The notes: generated by a model not told the origin, from the letters alone. Shown: positions 26,178 to 37,158, counted from the stretch's first letter. The stretch: 64,000 nt of DNA from Pedobacter insulae (GCF_900113525.1 NZ_FOPP01000004.1:248001-312000), one strand, 5' to 3'. Numbers and translations: made by a program.

Positions 26178-27428
26178 ATGAATTTAAGAGGAGTTTTACT
26201 ATTAACCTTACTTTGTCCATTCATTGGTTATGCGCAAATTGCGGTTCGGGGTTTAGTTGTCGATGAAGCGACTGGCAAACCTATTGAAAATGCTTCTGTT
26301 TACTATAATAATACAAAGTTAGGCACTATGACCAATACGAGTGGTGCTTTTTTATTGTATGCAAAGCACCCACAACAAGATCTGGTCATCTCTTCGATCG
26401 GATATGAGAAAGTGGTGATGACCATTCTTGATAAGGATTCTCGATTTAAAATAGTAATGAAACCTAGGGTACAGCTGCTAAATGAAGTGGTAATTAGCGA
26501 TAATAAGTTTGGCTGGAAGCGATGGGGGACATTATTTTTTAAGGGTATCATGGGTGATGATAGTCATGATTATCCGGGCAGCTATATTGTAAATCCTGAA
26601 GTGTTAAATTTTTACTTTGATCGGAGCACGAATATTTTAACAGTTAATAGTAGTGATCCTGTTATTATAGAACATCCAGAACTTGGCTATACAATTAATT
26701 TAGATTTAGCAAACTTCGAGTATGATTTGATTAGTGAAAAGACACAATATTTTGCAACGACTTTTTACGTAGAAAAGTTCGATAAGGTAAAAGCCGAAAA
26801 CATTCAACTTACTACAAATAGGGCTTACTTAGGTTCCAGAGATCAATTTTTAAGGGCGTTGTATCATAATAAATTAGAAGAAGAGGGTTTTAAGCTCTAT
26901 ACCTATCGATCGGTTAAAAATTTAGAAAGACAAAGGGTAGAGGAGGAAGTTAATAGATTAAGGCTTGCTGAAATATTGAAAGGCAATCCTAGACCGGGTT
27001 TCAGATTAGCTGATTTAAAATTGAATAAAGATACACTGAAGTATTATCAGAAAATTCTTGGACAGCCAGGATTAATTTCTAGAAACCTAAGGGCAGTATC
27101 TTTAGACTCTATGCTATTTAGTGATGCAGCGGATAACCTAAAAACTTTAAAATTTAAAGATTCGATATTAGTTACTCATGGTATAAGCAGAGAAAAAGCA
27201 ATAATGCATACAAACTTTAGGAATCATTTCCCAAGTAGACGGCCAGATAAACCCTTAGAAGAAACAGTTGTTTTTTTAGTAGGGGCTGAGGAATTTCAAA
27301 TTAACGAATGGGGTCAGTCGCTTAGCAATAGCTTGCAAATGAACGGATTTATGGGGCAACGTCGATTGGCAAGAACTCTACCTTCAGATTTTGATCCAAA
27401 AATACCGAGAAAGCCGATGAAAAAATAG
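26178..27428 (+). CDS. Secreted CarboxypepD_reg-like domain protein (paralogue A)
   Basis: A 416-residue exported protein. After a signal peptide ending near GYAQ, residues about 22-105 form a carboxypeptidase-D regulatory-like domain (VRGLVVDEATGKPIENASV, SGAFLLYA, SSIGYEKV), a beta-sandwich often found at the start of TonB receptors and surface proteins. The remaining 300 residues are beta- and charge-rich with no motif I can name; there is no TonB plug or barrel. A close paralogue with the same layout sits at 30926-32182. Start is ATG 26178, 30 bases after proline dehydrogenase, so it may be co-transcribed. Function unknown. Confidence 0.82.
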   Translation: MNLRGVLLLTLLCPFIGYAQIAVRGLVVDEATGKPIENASVYYNNTKLGTMTNTSGAFLLYAKHPQQDLVISSIGYEKVVMTILDKDSRFKIVMKPRVQLLNEVVISDNKFGWKRWGTLFFKGIMGDDSHDYPGSYIVNPEVLNFYFDRSTNILTVNSSDPVIIEHPELGYTINLDLANFEYDLISEKTQYFATTFYVEKFDKVKAENIQLTTNRAYLGSRDQFLRALYHNKLEEEGFKLYTYRSVKNLERQRVEEEVNRLRLAEILKGNPRPGFRLADLKLNKDTLKYYQKILGQPGLISRNLRAVSLDSMLFSDAADNLKTLKFKDSILVTHGISREKAIMHTNFRNHFPSRRPDKPLEETVVFLVGAEEFQINEWGQSLSNSLQMNGFMGQRRLARTLPSDFDPKIPRKPMKK

Positions 27429-27440
27429 GAGACTATTTTA
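27423..27440. terminator. Small bidirectional terminator between convergent genes
   Basis: AAAATAG and CTATTTT form a 7-bp stem around GAGA, overlapping both stop codons of the convergent pair. A/T-rich flanks supply T residues on each strand. Weak but well placed. Confidence 0.4.
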
Positions 27441-27809
27441 TTTAACCTCAACAATTTTGAATTCTTTTATTCCATCAGGCATTTCCCAATTTATTAAATC
27501 TCCGGTTTTATAACCTAACAATGCAATGCTAATCGGAGCAAAAATAGATACTTTTTTCTCGGTCATATTTGCTTCTGATGGCTTAACAATTTTGAAATTA
27601 AGTTCTTTGCCGTCGGCTGTACTAATGATAGTTGCCTCCTTATTTAAGGATACGACATCAATTGGCAACTGGTGATCTTCGTATATAACCGCAGTTTTAA
27701 TCTCAGTTCGTAAACGCGATTTATTATAGTCGCTCATGATAGCTTTCTCAAAATGTTCGCTTAAAAACTTATAGTCGCTTTTTGATAATTGAATAGCTTT
27801 GGTGTTCAT
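27438..27809 (-). CDS. GreA/GreB-family (Rnk-like) transcription factor, C-terminal domain only
   Basis: A 123-residue protein with the GreA/GreB C-terminal FKBP-like domain: VSLNKEATIISTADGKELNFKIV, then ISIALLGYKTGDLINWEMPDG, the usual PxxxALLGkkvGD motif region. The long N-terminal coiled coil that reaches into the RNA polymerase secondary channel is short here, as in Rnk or in small Gre-like proteins, so classical cleavage-factor activity is doubtful. Start is taken at ATG 27809; an extension of ten codons upstream is hydrophobic and not family-like. It is convergent with the CarboxypepD_reg protein. Confidence 0.85.
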   Translation of the reverse strand: MNTKAIQLSKSDYKFLSEHFEKAIMSDYNKSRLRTEIKTAVIYEDHQLPIDVVSLNKEATIISTADGKELNFKIVKPSEANMTEKKVSIFAPISIALLGYKTGDLINWEMPDGIKEFKIVEVK

Positions 27810-28155
27810 AAAAAAAATGGTTAAATAAATAATAGCCACTGTTTTGTACAGTAGTTAAAAAATAGAAAAAAGAATAAGTAATAACTTATTTCCCCGAGTT
27901 AAAAGAAGGTTATGAAACCCGGGGTTAATTGATAAAGTCTTTACTTTTTGATTGAAAAGTGAAGACAATACGATCCAACTCATGGCTTTTTTGTAAGGCA
28001 TGACATTTACAGTTCGTATTTTTTTCAAGGTATTGCATTAAGGCAAATATGGGATTGAATTGGGAGGATTCAAAATCTAAGCTTAATATTTACAAAATAA
28101 GGATAATTGGAATACTGTTACTTCGTTTTCATGAAGTAACAGTATGATATAAATA
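27810..28155. other. Gene-free 346-bp stretch with hairpins
   Basis: No gene is seen. It holds a short palindrome (AATAAGT/ACTTATT, 27873-27890), an imperfect stem of CCCCGAGTT (27892-27900) with AACCCGGGG (27916-27924) upstream of the Gre-like gene, and a perfect 12-bp hairpin nearest katG, listed separately. The rest is AT-rich with no feature I can support. Confidence 0.5.
28113..28144 (-). terminator. Hairpin downstream of katG, likely terminator
   Basis: TACTGTTACTTC (28113-28124) is a perfect inverse of 28133-28144 around an 8-base loop. It lies 12 bases after the katG stop. The downstream side on the leftward strand is only mildly T-rich, so terminator strength is uncertain. Confidence 0.55.
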
Positions 28156-30441
<2,286 letters not shown>

Positions 30442-30503
30442 TTAAGTTCTTAATTTTGCATTGTCGCTTTCGTAAAGATATACGAGATAACCTTAACTAT
30501 CAA

Positions 30504-30539
30504 AGTGCTTTTCTCTATATGAATATAGTTAAAAACTAT
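30504..30539 (-). promoter_or_regulatory. Candidate OxyR binding site upstream of katG
   Basis: ATAGTTAAAAACTAT at 30525-30539 (leftward strand ATAGTTTTTAACTAT) fits the OxyR half-site ATAGntnnnanCTAT exactly. After six bases (seven in the consensus) a weaker second element, ATAG-n7-CACT on the leftward strand, occupies 30504-30518. It lies at the distance expected for activation of katG. Confidence 0.55.
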
Positions 30540-30566
30540 GGGGAATAATTGCGCGATCAATAAAAT

Positions 30567-30890
30567 TTATTTTACCCTAAAGGGTTGGTTGCCCAGCAAA
30601 AGGTCAAAAAATAAAATGAAATCGCTTACCAAGCTGTAACCTGGATATTGAAAAGTGGCAGGCTTGTTTTTTTCGAAATAGAAATGCCCCACCCAAGCAA
30701 AGCCATATCCTATAAATGGGATCGCGACAAAGAAACGCCAATCATGAAAAAGTATAGCCCCAATTAAAGTTAAAATCACTAAGCCGGTACCTATAAAATG
30801 TAGCACTCTGCTTGTGAAATTTTGATGTTCAGTTAAATAAAATGGATAAAACTCTTTTAATGAAGCATATTTTTTTTGTTTCATATTCAT
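30567..30890 (-). CDS. DUF962 / Mpo1-like small membrane protein
   Basis: A 107-residue protein of the Mpo1-like (DUF962) family: FYPFYLTEHQNFTSRVLHFIGTG, GYGFAWVGHFYFEKNKPATFQYP and a C-terminal membrane stretch. Conserved histidines in EHQN...LHFIGT and VGHFYFE match the iron ligands of yeast Mpo1, a dioxygenase in 2-hydroxy fatty acid alpha-oxidation. Activity of bacterial members is mostly untested. The start is uncertain: ATG at 30890 or 30884; an upstream GTG run is less likely. It is divergent from the CarboxypepD_reg gene at 30926. Confidence 0.85.
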   Translation of the reverse strand: MNMKQKKYASLKEFYPFYLTEHQNFTSRVLHFIGTGLVILTLIGAILFHDWRFFVAIPFIGYGFAWVGHFYFEKNKPATFQYPGYSLVSDFILFFDLLLGNQPFRVK

Positions 30891-30925
30891 TATATTTAAA
30901 CGGTTCACCACAAATGTAGTTATCT

Positions 30926-32182
30926 ATGAAATATTATTTATCATTCCTTATTTTTTTTATACCCTTATCTAGTGATGCACAGATTAAAATTTCAGGTAGG
31001 GTAGTTGATGAAATAACAAAACAGGGAATTGCAGGTGTATCTGTTTATATTAACAATACTACTTATGGAACGGAAACTGATCATAAAGGTAACTTTTCGT
31101 TTAACGCTATGCTTACTGGTGAGGCTACATTGATTCTTTCACATATTGCTTATGTTAGAAAAGTTCATGTATTAGATAACAGCCCCGTTGTGAATTTACA
31201 TTTTGATCTCGACCCAAGCACCAATAAATTAAGTGAAGTAGTTGTGAGGGCTAAACCTAGTAAAGATCATATAACAAAGTGGTTTAATCTTTTTTACAGA
31301 GAGCTAATTGGAGAATATAAAAAAACGACGAACTGGTGTAAGATTAAGAACAAAGATTCTCTTTATTTTGACTTTGATTCTGAGACTAATAACCTCAAGG
31401 TCTTTGCAAAAGGGCCATTAATTATTGAGAATATCTTCTTGAATTATAAAATTAAGATTGACTTGGAACAATTCGAATATAATTTTACTACAAACGAAGT
31501 TATATTTAAGTATTATGCATTTTATGAAGAATTACCGCTGATGATATTGCCCAAAAATCAGATTAAAAAGAATAGAATCTTTGCCTATGAAGGTTCCAAT
31601 ATGCATTTTATGCGCGGTGTGTATTCAAAAACAATTGGATTAGATTTCTTCTATATATTCAAATATTCGGAAGTTAAAAACATGGAAAAACAAAGGGTTA
31701 CTAAGATCTATCTGAAGAAAATGGCTGAAGCTTATGTTAAAGAAGAAAAACCTGATATTAGCTTACCGCATCTTTTTTCGAGAGACACCGCTAAATATTA
31801 TCAAGCTGTTTTAAAACAGGCCGACACTATAAGCGCTAAAACAAAAGAAATAGATTATAGATCGTTTATAAAAAGTGACCGTAGTTCAAGAACGGTGAAT
31901 GTTAATTTTGCGGACACAATATTAATTCAATATGATGTAAATAAATTGAATAATGAGGAGCAATTTTCAGCAAGGATTAGCAGTAGTAAAGCACGTGTGA
32001 CAGCTAAAAAGCCAGATTATAGATCCACTTATCTCTATTTTTTCAAAGCGGGTGGAGTAAATGTTCAACGAAGTGGTTATTACCCAGAGGCAAGTTTGTT
32101 CATGTATGGCGATATGCCTGAAAGAAGGATTGGGATCTCGTTGCCTTATGATTTTGATTTAGAAAAAATCTATAGTAAATGA
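30926..32182 (+). CDS. Secreted CarboxypepD_reg-like domain protein (paralogue B)
   Basis: A 418-residue exported protein with a signal peptide ending near SDAQ and a CarboxypepD_reg-like domain (KISGRVVDEITKQGIAGVSV, KGNFSFNA, LSHIAYVRKV) at residues about 20-105. The downstream part aligns by eye with the paralogue at 26178-27428, for example YFDFDSETNNLKV and EVKNMEKQRV here against YFDRSTNILTV and SVKNLERQRV there. No enzymatic motif is seen. Its last 13 bases overlap the end of the convergent HAD gene. Confidence 0.82.
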   Translation: MKYYLSFLIFFIPLSSDAQIKISGRVVDEITKQGIAGVSVYINNTTYGTETDHKGNFSFNAMLTGEATLILSHIAYVRKVHVLDNSPVVNLHFDLDPSTNKLSEVVVRAKPSKDHITKWFNLFYRELIGEYKKTTNWCKIKNKDSLYFDFDSETNNLKVFAKGPLIIENIFLNYKIKIDLEQFEYNFTTNEVIFKYYAFYEELPLMILPKNQIKKNRIFAYEGSNMHFMRGVYSKTIGLDFFYIFKYSEVKNMEKQRVTKIYLKKMAEAYVKEEKPDISLPHLFSRDTAKYYQAVLKQADTISAKTKEIDYRSFIKSDRSSRTVNVNFADTILIQYDVNKLNNEEQFSARISSSKARVTAKKPDYRSTYLYFFKAGGVNVQRSGYYPEASLFMYGDMPERRIGISLPYDFDLEKIYSK

Positions 32183-32805
32183 TGATGTATTAAAAACTCT
32201 TTTAACTTTTCTGGATGGACATCCATTAGTAAAGTACGAAGACCTGCGTTTTTTGCACCTTCAATATGCTGTGGACTATCATCGATAAATAAAGTTTCTT
32301 TTGGGTTTAGGTTATTTTCTTTAATCACTTGTTCGAAAATAGGAAGGTTTGGTTTACGCAAGCGCATTTGCTGAGAGAAATATGCCTTTTCAAAAAGGTT
32401 ATCGTAATTCTCGATTTCGAAGGTTGTTTTGAGGTAATTGGTTATCCAGTTATAGTGGATTTCGTTATTGTTGCTTAGTAAAAATGTACGGTATTTATTT
32501 TTTACCTCCATTAAAACTTCATGATTATTGCCTGAAACCCCAATGAGTAAACTGTTCCATGCATCATCAATGTCTTCGTCTTTTAGCTTGATATTTGAAG
32601 CAGCAGCTCTTATACCTTCTCTAAATTGAAGAGGTGTAATAGTTGCGGTTTCGAAGTCATCAAATAAAGGATTATGACTTTTATGTGCAAAAAATCTTTC
32701 AACATTGTTTATCCCCAATCGTTCAAATGCTTGTTGTGCCCTTGTAAAATTAATTTCGAAGATTACATTTCCGTAATCGAAGATGATATTTTTAATATTG
32801 TTCAT
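32170..32805 (-). CDS. HAD-superfamily phosphatase, YihX-like
   Basis: A 211-residue haloacid dehalogenase-like hydrolase. The nucleophile loop is IIFDYGNVIFEI near residue 10, a helical cap follows, SNNNEIHYNWI is motif II, and FIDDSPQHIEGAKNAG is motif IV with the acidic pair. This resembles the glucose-1-phosphatase (YihX) branch, but the substrate is not established. ATG 32805 is preferred over a start 22 codons upstream because a TATATTTG -7 element lies just before it. Its 3' end overlaps the convergent gene by 13 bases. Confidence 0.88.
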   Translation of the reverse strand: MNNIKNIIFDYGNVIFEINFTRAQQAFERLGINNVERFFAHKSHNPLFDDFETATITPLQFREGIRAAASNIKLKDEDIDDAWNSLLIGVSGNNHEVLMEVKNKYRTFLLSNNNEIHYNWITNYLKTTFEIENYDNLFEKAYFSQQMRLRKPNLPIFEQVIKENNLNPKETLFIDDSPQHIEGAKNAGLRTLLMDVHPEKLKEFLIHHHLL

Positions 32806-32813
32806 GTTAACCG

Positions 32814-32821
32814 CAAATATA
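32814..32821 (-). promoter_or_regulatory. Candidate -7 element for the HAD gene
   Basis: The leftward strand reads TATATTTG, a full match to TAnnTTTG, eight bases before the ATG at 32805. No -33 TTG at standard spacing was found. Confidence 0.4.
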
Positions 32822-32997
32822 GGCTTTTGATTGATTTCTGTTATTTGGTTAATTAAGGTCAGAGGATTCAATCTTTTTTATTCTCAATCAACGGATTAAG
32901 TATTTTTTGATTGTTTTTTTAATTTTTCCGATAAAAGAGTTTCCAAAATTGCTCGAAAATAGCTAACATTGCAACGCAAAACCAATATCGGTTTTCT

Positions 32998-33071
32998 GCG
33001 CCTATAGCTCAGTTGGTTAGAGTAGAAGACTCATAATCTTTTGGTCCCTGGTTCGAGCCCAGGTGGGCGCA
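32998..33071 (+). tRNA. tRNA with CAU anticodon (tRNA-Met, or tRNA-Ile2)
   Basis: A 74-base cloverleaf: acceptor stem GCGCCTA with TGGGCGC, D-arm GCTCAGTTGGTTAGAGT, anticodon stem-loop GAAGA-CTCATAA-TCTTT, T-arm CCTGG-TTCGAGC-CCAGG, discriminator A. CCA is not encoded. It is not the initiator: the first base pair is G-C and the anticodon stem lacks three G-C pairs. Whether it is elongator Met or the lysidine-modified Ile2 cannot be decided by eye; the TTGGTC before the T-arm resembles E. coli tRNA-Ile2. A terminator follows. Confidence 0.93.
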
Positions 33072-33077
33072 CAAAAA

Positions 33078-33106
33078 GCACTTACGAAAGTAGGTGTTTT
33101 TTTTTT
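33078..33106 (+). terminator. Intrinsic terminator after the tRNA
   Basis: GCACTTAC and GTAGGTGT form an 8-bp stem (two G-T pairs) with a GAAA tetraloop, followed by ten T residues. It begins six bases after the tRNA. Confidence 0.85.
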
Positions 33107-33264
33107 GCCCTCTCTTGCTGGGAGTGATTCAAATACAATTTTTATTAATCATAATTTTAAGCGCACTTTGTAGAATTGGTAGCATTTAGCAAGGCAGTCT
33201 TTCCTATATTACATGAGCGATGTAGGGGAACAGGGAAGTGTTATTTGAAAACTGAATTTAAAAT

Positions 33265-33297
33265 AGAAAGCCTTAACTGGTGAGATTAAGGCTTTCT
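33265..33297. repeat. Perfect 12-bp hairpin in gene-free stretch
   Basis: AGAAAGCCTTAA (33265-33276) is exactly inverse to 33286-33297 around a 9-base loop. It lies in the 450-bp gap between the tRNA terminator and the 33559 gene, where no reading frame is convincing. It could end a small RNA, but there is no strong T-tract. Confidence 0.5.
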
Positions 33298-33443
33298 GTT
33301 TAAGATTATGGTTTTTATGATATTAAAAGTATAAAACAAATCTATGATATTTTTATATTAAATTCATATTATCTTTAGATAAAATTGCATTTTTATAGTT
33401 AACAATTTGTTTTTTATAGCCTGCCATATAGATAAATACACTT

Positions 33444-33500
33444 TTTTAGTGGAAAAAAAAACCTAAGGTTATTTTTTTTTGACCTTTTTTTCCGCTAAAA
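33444..33500 (-). terminator. Long A/T-rich hairpin downstream of the patatin operon
   Basis: TTTTAGTGGAAAAAAA (33444-33459) pairs with TTTTTTTCCGCTAAAA (33485-33500) with one G-T mismatch, around a 25-base loop containing AACCTAAGGTT and nine T residues. It is about 60 bases beyond the stop of the leftward operon, so a terminator role is plausible. Confidence 0.45.
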
Positions 33501-33558
33501 GGAGTTTAAACATTCATTTTCTCAACGTTAACGTTTCCATTTACGCACGAAAAAGGCG

Positions 33559-34086
33559 CTAAACTAGATTCTTTAAATAGTCAAAAGTTGTCTCAAAAAA
33601 GGTACCGATATTCAGACCGTTGCTGTGGTTAAAATAAATAAATATCAATAATAAGATAACGGCAATATAGATGAATTTTTTAAAAGCAAAGGCAAGAATA
33701 ATAATAATCAATGGTATGATGATTAAGAAAATTCGACTAATTGTGAACGGATTTAAATTGCCCTCTTTTTTGTATACATAAAGCAGTTTTCCATGTGTCC
33801 CGTTATCATTTTGATGTTTAATATAGACGAAAGTCGATTTATCAATTTGTAAGGGCAAAATTCCTACGCCATTATTGAATGTTATTTCCTGTGTAAAACC
33901 ACTTATGGCGAAAGTATACACCCCATTAATCGTTTCCAGAGGATTATTCAGGGAATCTGCCGCTATAATTGCTAGTTTGCTGTTTTTTAATAAGCTCTCT
34001 TTCACAAAAAAATTATTGATAGCAGCATTTTGCGCAAAGGTATGCGTTAGGCAAAAGCATAATAAGGCTAGGTAAATGTATCTCAT
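33559..34086 (-). CDS. Secreted/membrane protein of unknown function in the patatin operon
   Basis: I do not recognise this 175-residue protein. It has a signal peptide (cut near THTFAQ), an extracytoplasmic part of about 100 residues that looks beta-rich (GVYTFAISGFTQEITFNNG, KLLYVYKKEG), and then one or two strongly hydrophobic segments (residues about 121-155, rich in Ile), ending in a short tail. So it is probably anchored in the inner membrane facing the periplasm. Its ATG overlaps the stop of the patatin gene (ATGA), which ties it to that envelope enzyme. Confidence 0.7.
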   Translation of the reverse strand: MRYIYLALLCFCLTHTFAQNAAINNFFVKESLLKNSKLAIIAADSLNNPLETINGVYTFAISGFTQEITFNNGVGILPLQIDKSTFVYIKHQNDNGTHGKLLYVYKKEGNLNPFTISRIFLIIIPLIIIILAFAFKKFIYIAVILLLIFIYFNHSNGLNIGTFFETTFDYLKNLV

Positions 34087-36389
34087 TCTATAGATCTTTT
34101 ATTATAAATTAAATATCCTAAATGTAATAAAATACCATTTCTCTTAATGGCATCATCGTATAAATTATAGCTTAAACTAATTGGTCCCACAGGCGTATGA
34201 TATACCAAACCAGCGGTACCTGCATAATGCCATTTGCTAAAAGGAAGGTCATACCCAACACCCACTGGTGCCTGCTGGATAAATTCCTTATGAGCTGAAA
34301 ATAAATAGCCCTCTATTCTTAAGTCAAAATTCTTCTTAAGATAGAAAATATTCTTCAATCCGCCAGCTACATAACTTGTGGCTCTAAAATTATGTAAAAA
34401 TAACGATCTACTATCCTGCAATGGATAAAAGGCAGGAGCTGAAAGCAGAGATGAATAATAATTTCTAAACAATGGTTGGTTAGAGATCACGCCTTCAGCT
34501 AGATAACCTAGTGTATATTTTTTGGTATGAAGAAAATAATGTTCATCACTTATCTTTATATAGGCCCAGTTTCTAAACTTTCTGAATATACCTGGTTGGC
34601 TCGCCAGCGTACGATAACTATTTCCCGGAACATAATTTTCTTTTCCTGAAGTATAATTAATACTGAATAAAAAATTTTGACCAGTAGATGCATATTGCTT
34701 TCTATTTAAGGAATTCTTTTCAAACAGCAAACTTGTTCTAAAACCATTAAATACCGTCCGATCTAAAATGTCACCGACAGCGAAGGAATTTGTCGGACTA
34801 TAATTATCACTATTATTGATAAATGAAGTGATTAGAGAAATTCTAGCGTTTTTGTTCAGTGGGAAACCCATTTTTAAATCAACCTTTCTATCTGCTTGTT
34901 CAATATAGGTTGGATGGGGGTTTTCTATAAAAATTTCGCTGGTATTATAATAGTTCCAATGGTTATAGGTAAACTCTGCTGCTAAAAATAGGGGTAAGCC
35001 AGAGGGGTAATCTACACGACCATTTAATTGTACGGATTCATAAAAGCGGCCAGAATAGAAATTTGTACTAAACGTGTAGGCTCTTTTATTCAGATAATTA
35101 TACTGGAGACCGAGGTACACGTTACTAATTGGTCTCGAAGAGATATTACCTCCAAAATCAATTTTAAAGCTTTTCTTTGGCTGGGCCACAATTTCGAAAT
35201 TATAACTATCGGTTAATTGATGATAGGTGATTTTTGGATAGACAGTTTCAAAGGTTTCGTCGGCCACCAATTTATAATAACCTTGCTTAATGTCCGCCAA
35301 ATTAAAGGTTGATTGGTCACTTTTGAACAAGCGTTCTATGTATTTTTTTTGCTGACTATTTACCCCTGAGACAATTATAGTATTGAAAATAAGATTTGGC
35401 TTCGACGAATTGAATTCAAGTCGTTTTAAGTCGAGTTGATATTTGCTTACCCGTTTTGTAATCGACTTTTTTATTTTCTCCATATCTGCTATGGTAGCCT
35501 CATATCCTTTTTGAATGAGTTGTGCAACAGGCGCAAAGTTTGTGGTGTTAAAATCTGCCAATTCAGGTTGGATGTATATTCCGTTTGGACCGATAAGTGT
35601 GGAATCAGATTTGGAAAGAAACATGTAGACCAAAAAGCGGTTCATTAATCGATCGTCATCCTTTGGATACTCATTGAAGATTTTGGAAGAAACATTGGCA
35701 CCGATGATGATATCAGGTTTAAATTCTTCTTTCATTACATCAGCCGGGAAGTTGTTATATAGACCCCCATCAAAAACATATTTATCTTCCAACTTGATTG
35801 GACGGTAAACCAATGGAACAGTCATGGTAGCCCGTACCGCTTCGGCTAAGCTGCCTTTGCCCACGGCAATACTGGTTTGAGATAAAACATCTGATACCAT
35901 GCAGCGATAAGGGACAAATAGCTTGTCGAAATTGTCCTTAGCGCTAGATGATGCCTGAGAAAAAAGTTCTAGTAATGCAAAATTAAGTGGGATATCGTTC
36001 ACCAGATTAGGTCTAAAACTAAGCCTCAAGCTTGTGTCGGCAGAAAGTTTAGCGGTCAATATAGATGCATTATTGTTGCTTTTTTGAAAGTAAAAACTAT
36101 AATCGCTTTTATACCTGCCACTTACCCAATCCTGAAAATCTGTACTCAAAGCAATTTCTTCCATTTGTTTTGGAGAATAACCCGCAGCATACATGGCCCC
36201 AACGATTCCTCCCATCGAAGTACCGGTAATGTAATCTATAGGGATATTGTGCTCTTCTAATGCTTTAAGTATGCCGATATGTGCCAAACCTTTGGCACCA
36301 CCACCACTTAAAACTAATCCTACTTTTTGCGCCTTAGCACAAAACGCTAAAAGAATAAATAGGATAGTAAAGAGGTTTTTGATAAACAT
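34083..36389 (-). CDS. Patatin-like phospholipase with outer-membrane barrel (type Vd-like)
   Basis: A 768-residue protein that joins three parts. After a signal peptide (cut near CAKAQ) comes a patatin domain with oxyanion loop GGGAKG (29-34), nucleophile elbow GTSMG (Ser58) and the catalytic DGG (Asp207). Residues about 335-400 look like a POTRA domain (FNTIIVSGVNSQQKKYIE), and the rest, from about residue 405, is a series of amphipathic beta strands ending in tyrosine-rich sequence, an Omp85-type barrel. This is the layout of PlpD, the type Vd autotransporter, a surface or secreted lipase. The gene overlaps the downstream small membrane protein by four bases. Confidence 0.9.
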   Translation of the reverse strand: MFIKNLFTILFILLAFCAKAQKVGLVLSGGGAKGLAHIGILKALEEHNIPIDYITGTSMGGIVGAMYAAGYSPKQMEEIALSTDFQDWVSGRYKSDYSFYFQKSNNNASILTAKLSADTSLRLSFRPNLVNDIPLNFALLELFSQASSSAKDNFDKLFVPYRCMVSDVLSQTSIAVGKGSLAEAVRATMTVPLVYRPIKLEDKYVFDGGLYNNFPADVMKEEFKPDIIIGANVSSKIFNEYPKDDDRLMNRFLVYMFLSKSDSTLIGPNGIYIQPELADFNTTNFAPVAQLIQKGYEATIADMEKIKKSITKRVSKYQLDLKRLEFNSSKPNLIFNTIIVSGVNSQQKKYIERLFKSDQSTFNLADIKQGYYKLVADETFETVYPKITYHQLTDSYNFEIVAQPKKSFKIDFGGNISSRPISNVYLGLQYNYLNKRAYTFSTNFYSGRFYESVQLNGRVDYPSGLPLFLAAEFTYNHWNYYNTSEIFIENPHPTYIEQADRKVDLKMGFPLNKNARISLITSFINNSDNYSPTNSFAVGDILDRTVFNGFRTSLLFEKNSLNRKQYASTGQNFLFSINYTSGKENYVPGNSYRTLASQPGIFRKFRNWAYIKISDEHYFLHTKKYTLGYLAEGVISNQPLFRNYYSSLLSAPAFYPLQDSRSLFLHNFRATSYVAGGLKNIFYLKKNFDLRIEGYLFSAHKEFIQQAPVGVGYDLPFSKWHYAGTAGLVYHTPVGPISLSYNLYDDAIKRNGILLHLGYLIYNKRSIE

Positions 36390-36451
36390 TACGTATAAAA
36401 ATATTGTTTTTCTTTCAATAACGTAATATTAGGTCGATTTATGACAAATTC

Positions 36452-36934
36452 CTAATTCAGCATGTAAATACTATAAGTTAGGTATGTTGCAAAACTCACC
36501 CATAATATATATGGAATATAAAGTAGTCCGGCAACTTTATGAATTCGATAGAATAAAATCGCATTCATAACCAGGAATATCCATAAAACCCCAATCTCTA
36601 TCAAAGCGAAACCGATTTGTTGTAAGTAGAAGAACAAAAAGGACCACATTAAGTTTAATATCAGCTGTAGAATATATATCAATATGGCTCTATTGTAACC
36701 AGCAGCAGTTTTCCTTTGTTTCCAAACCAAATAAGAAGCAATTCCCATCAAGATATATAAGGTAGTCCACACCGGACCGAAAATGTTGTTGGGCGGATTA
36801 AATGATGGCTTATTTAAAGTGGTATACCAGGTCTTAACCGATTCGAAGGTGAAGAAACTTCCTAAAGCACCAACTGCTAATGGGATAAGGAGACAGATGA
36901 TAAAGGGAAGAATCTGAAATTTTTTAGATGTCAT
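36452..36934 (-). CDS. tspO: TspO/MBR family tryptophan-rich sensory protein
   Basis: A 160-residue protein with five membrane helices of the TspO (peripheral benzodiazepine receptor) family. Signatures are GALGSFFTF, WYTTLNKPSFNPPNNIFGPVWTTLYILMGIASYLVW and LNLMWSFLFFYLQQIGFALIEI. TspO binds porphyrins and affects tetrapyrrole and oxygen signalling in bacteria. Two ATGs eight codons apart are possible; I use the shorter (36934). It is a single gene, leftward, divergent from the HD-membrane gene. Confidence 0.92.
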   Translation of the reverse strand: MTSKKFQILPFIICLLIPLAVGALGSFFTFESVKTWYTTLNKPSFNPPNNIFGPVWTTLYILMGIASYLVWKQRKTAAGYNRAILIYILQLILNLMWSFLFFYLQQIGFALIEIGVLWIFLVMNAILFYRIHKVAGLLYIPYILWVSFATYLTYSIYMLN

Positions 36935-37113
36935 ATGTTTACGGGTTAATGGAAGCATAACAAAAATTTATCCAACATGTTTATTTTATTTCATACTGAT
37001 TTACAGGTAACTAAACACTTCTATATGTTTGCTTCAGTGACCTGTAAAACAAATCTCATTTTATAAAGTTATTGATATGCGATGAATAAATATTTAGTAT
37101 CTTTCGTAAATAT

Positions 37114-37145
37114 GTAATGCGTTACTTAGAAATGTAATTTATTAC
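37114..37145. promoter_or_regulatory. Paired inverted repeats before the HD/ppk1 operon
   Basis: GTAATGCGTTAC (37114-37125) and GTAATTTATTAC (37134-37145) are two 12-base elements with inverted ends, starting 20 bases apart, in the 200-bp region upstream of the operon. A TATCTTTC, near the TAnnTTTG consensus, lies just before at 37098-37105. The second repeat ends 13 bases before the start codon. They look like a double operator; the regulator is unknown. Confidence 0.4.
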
Positions 37146-37158
37146 GTTTTTTAATTAT

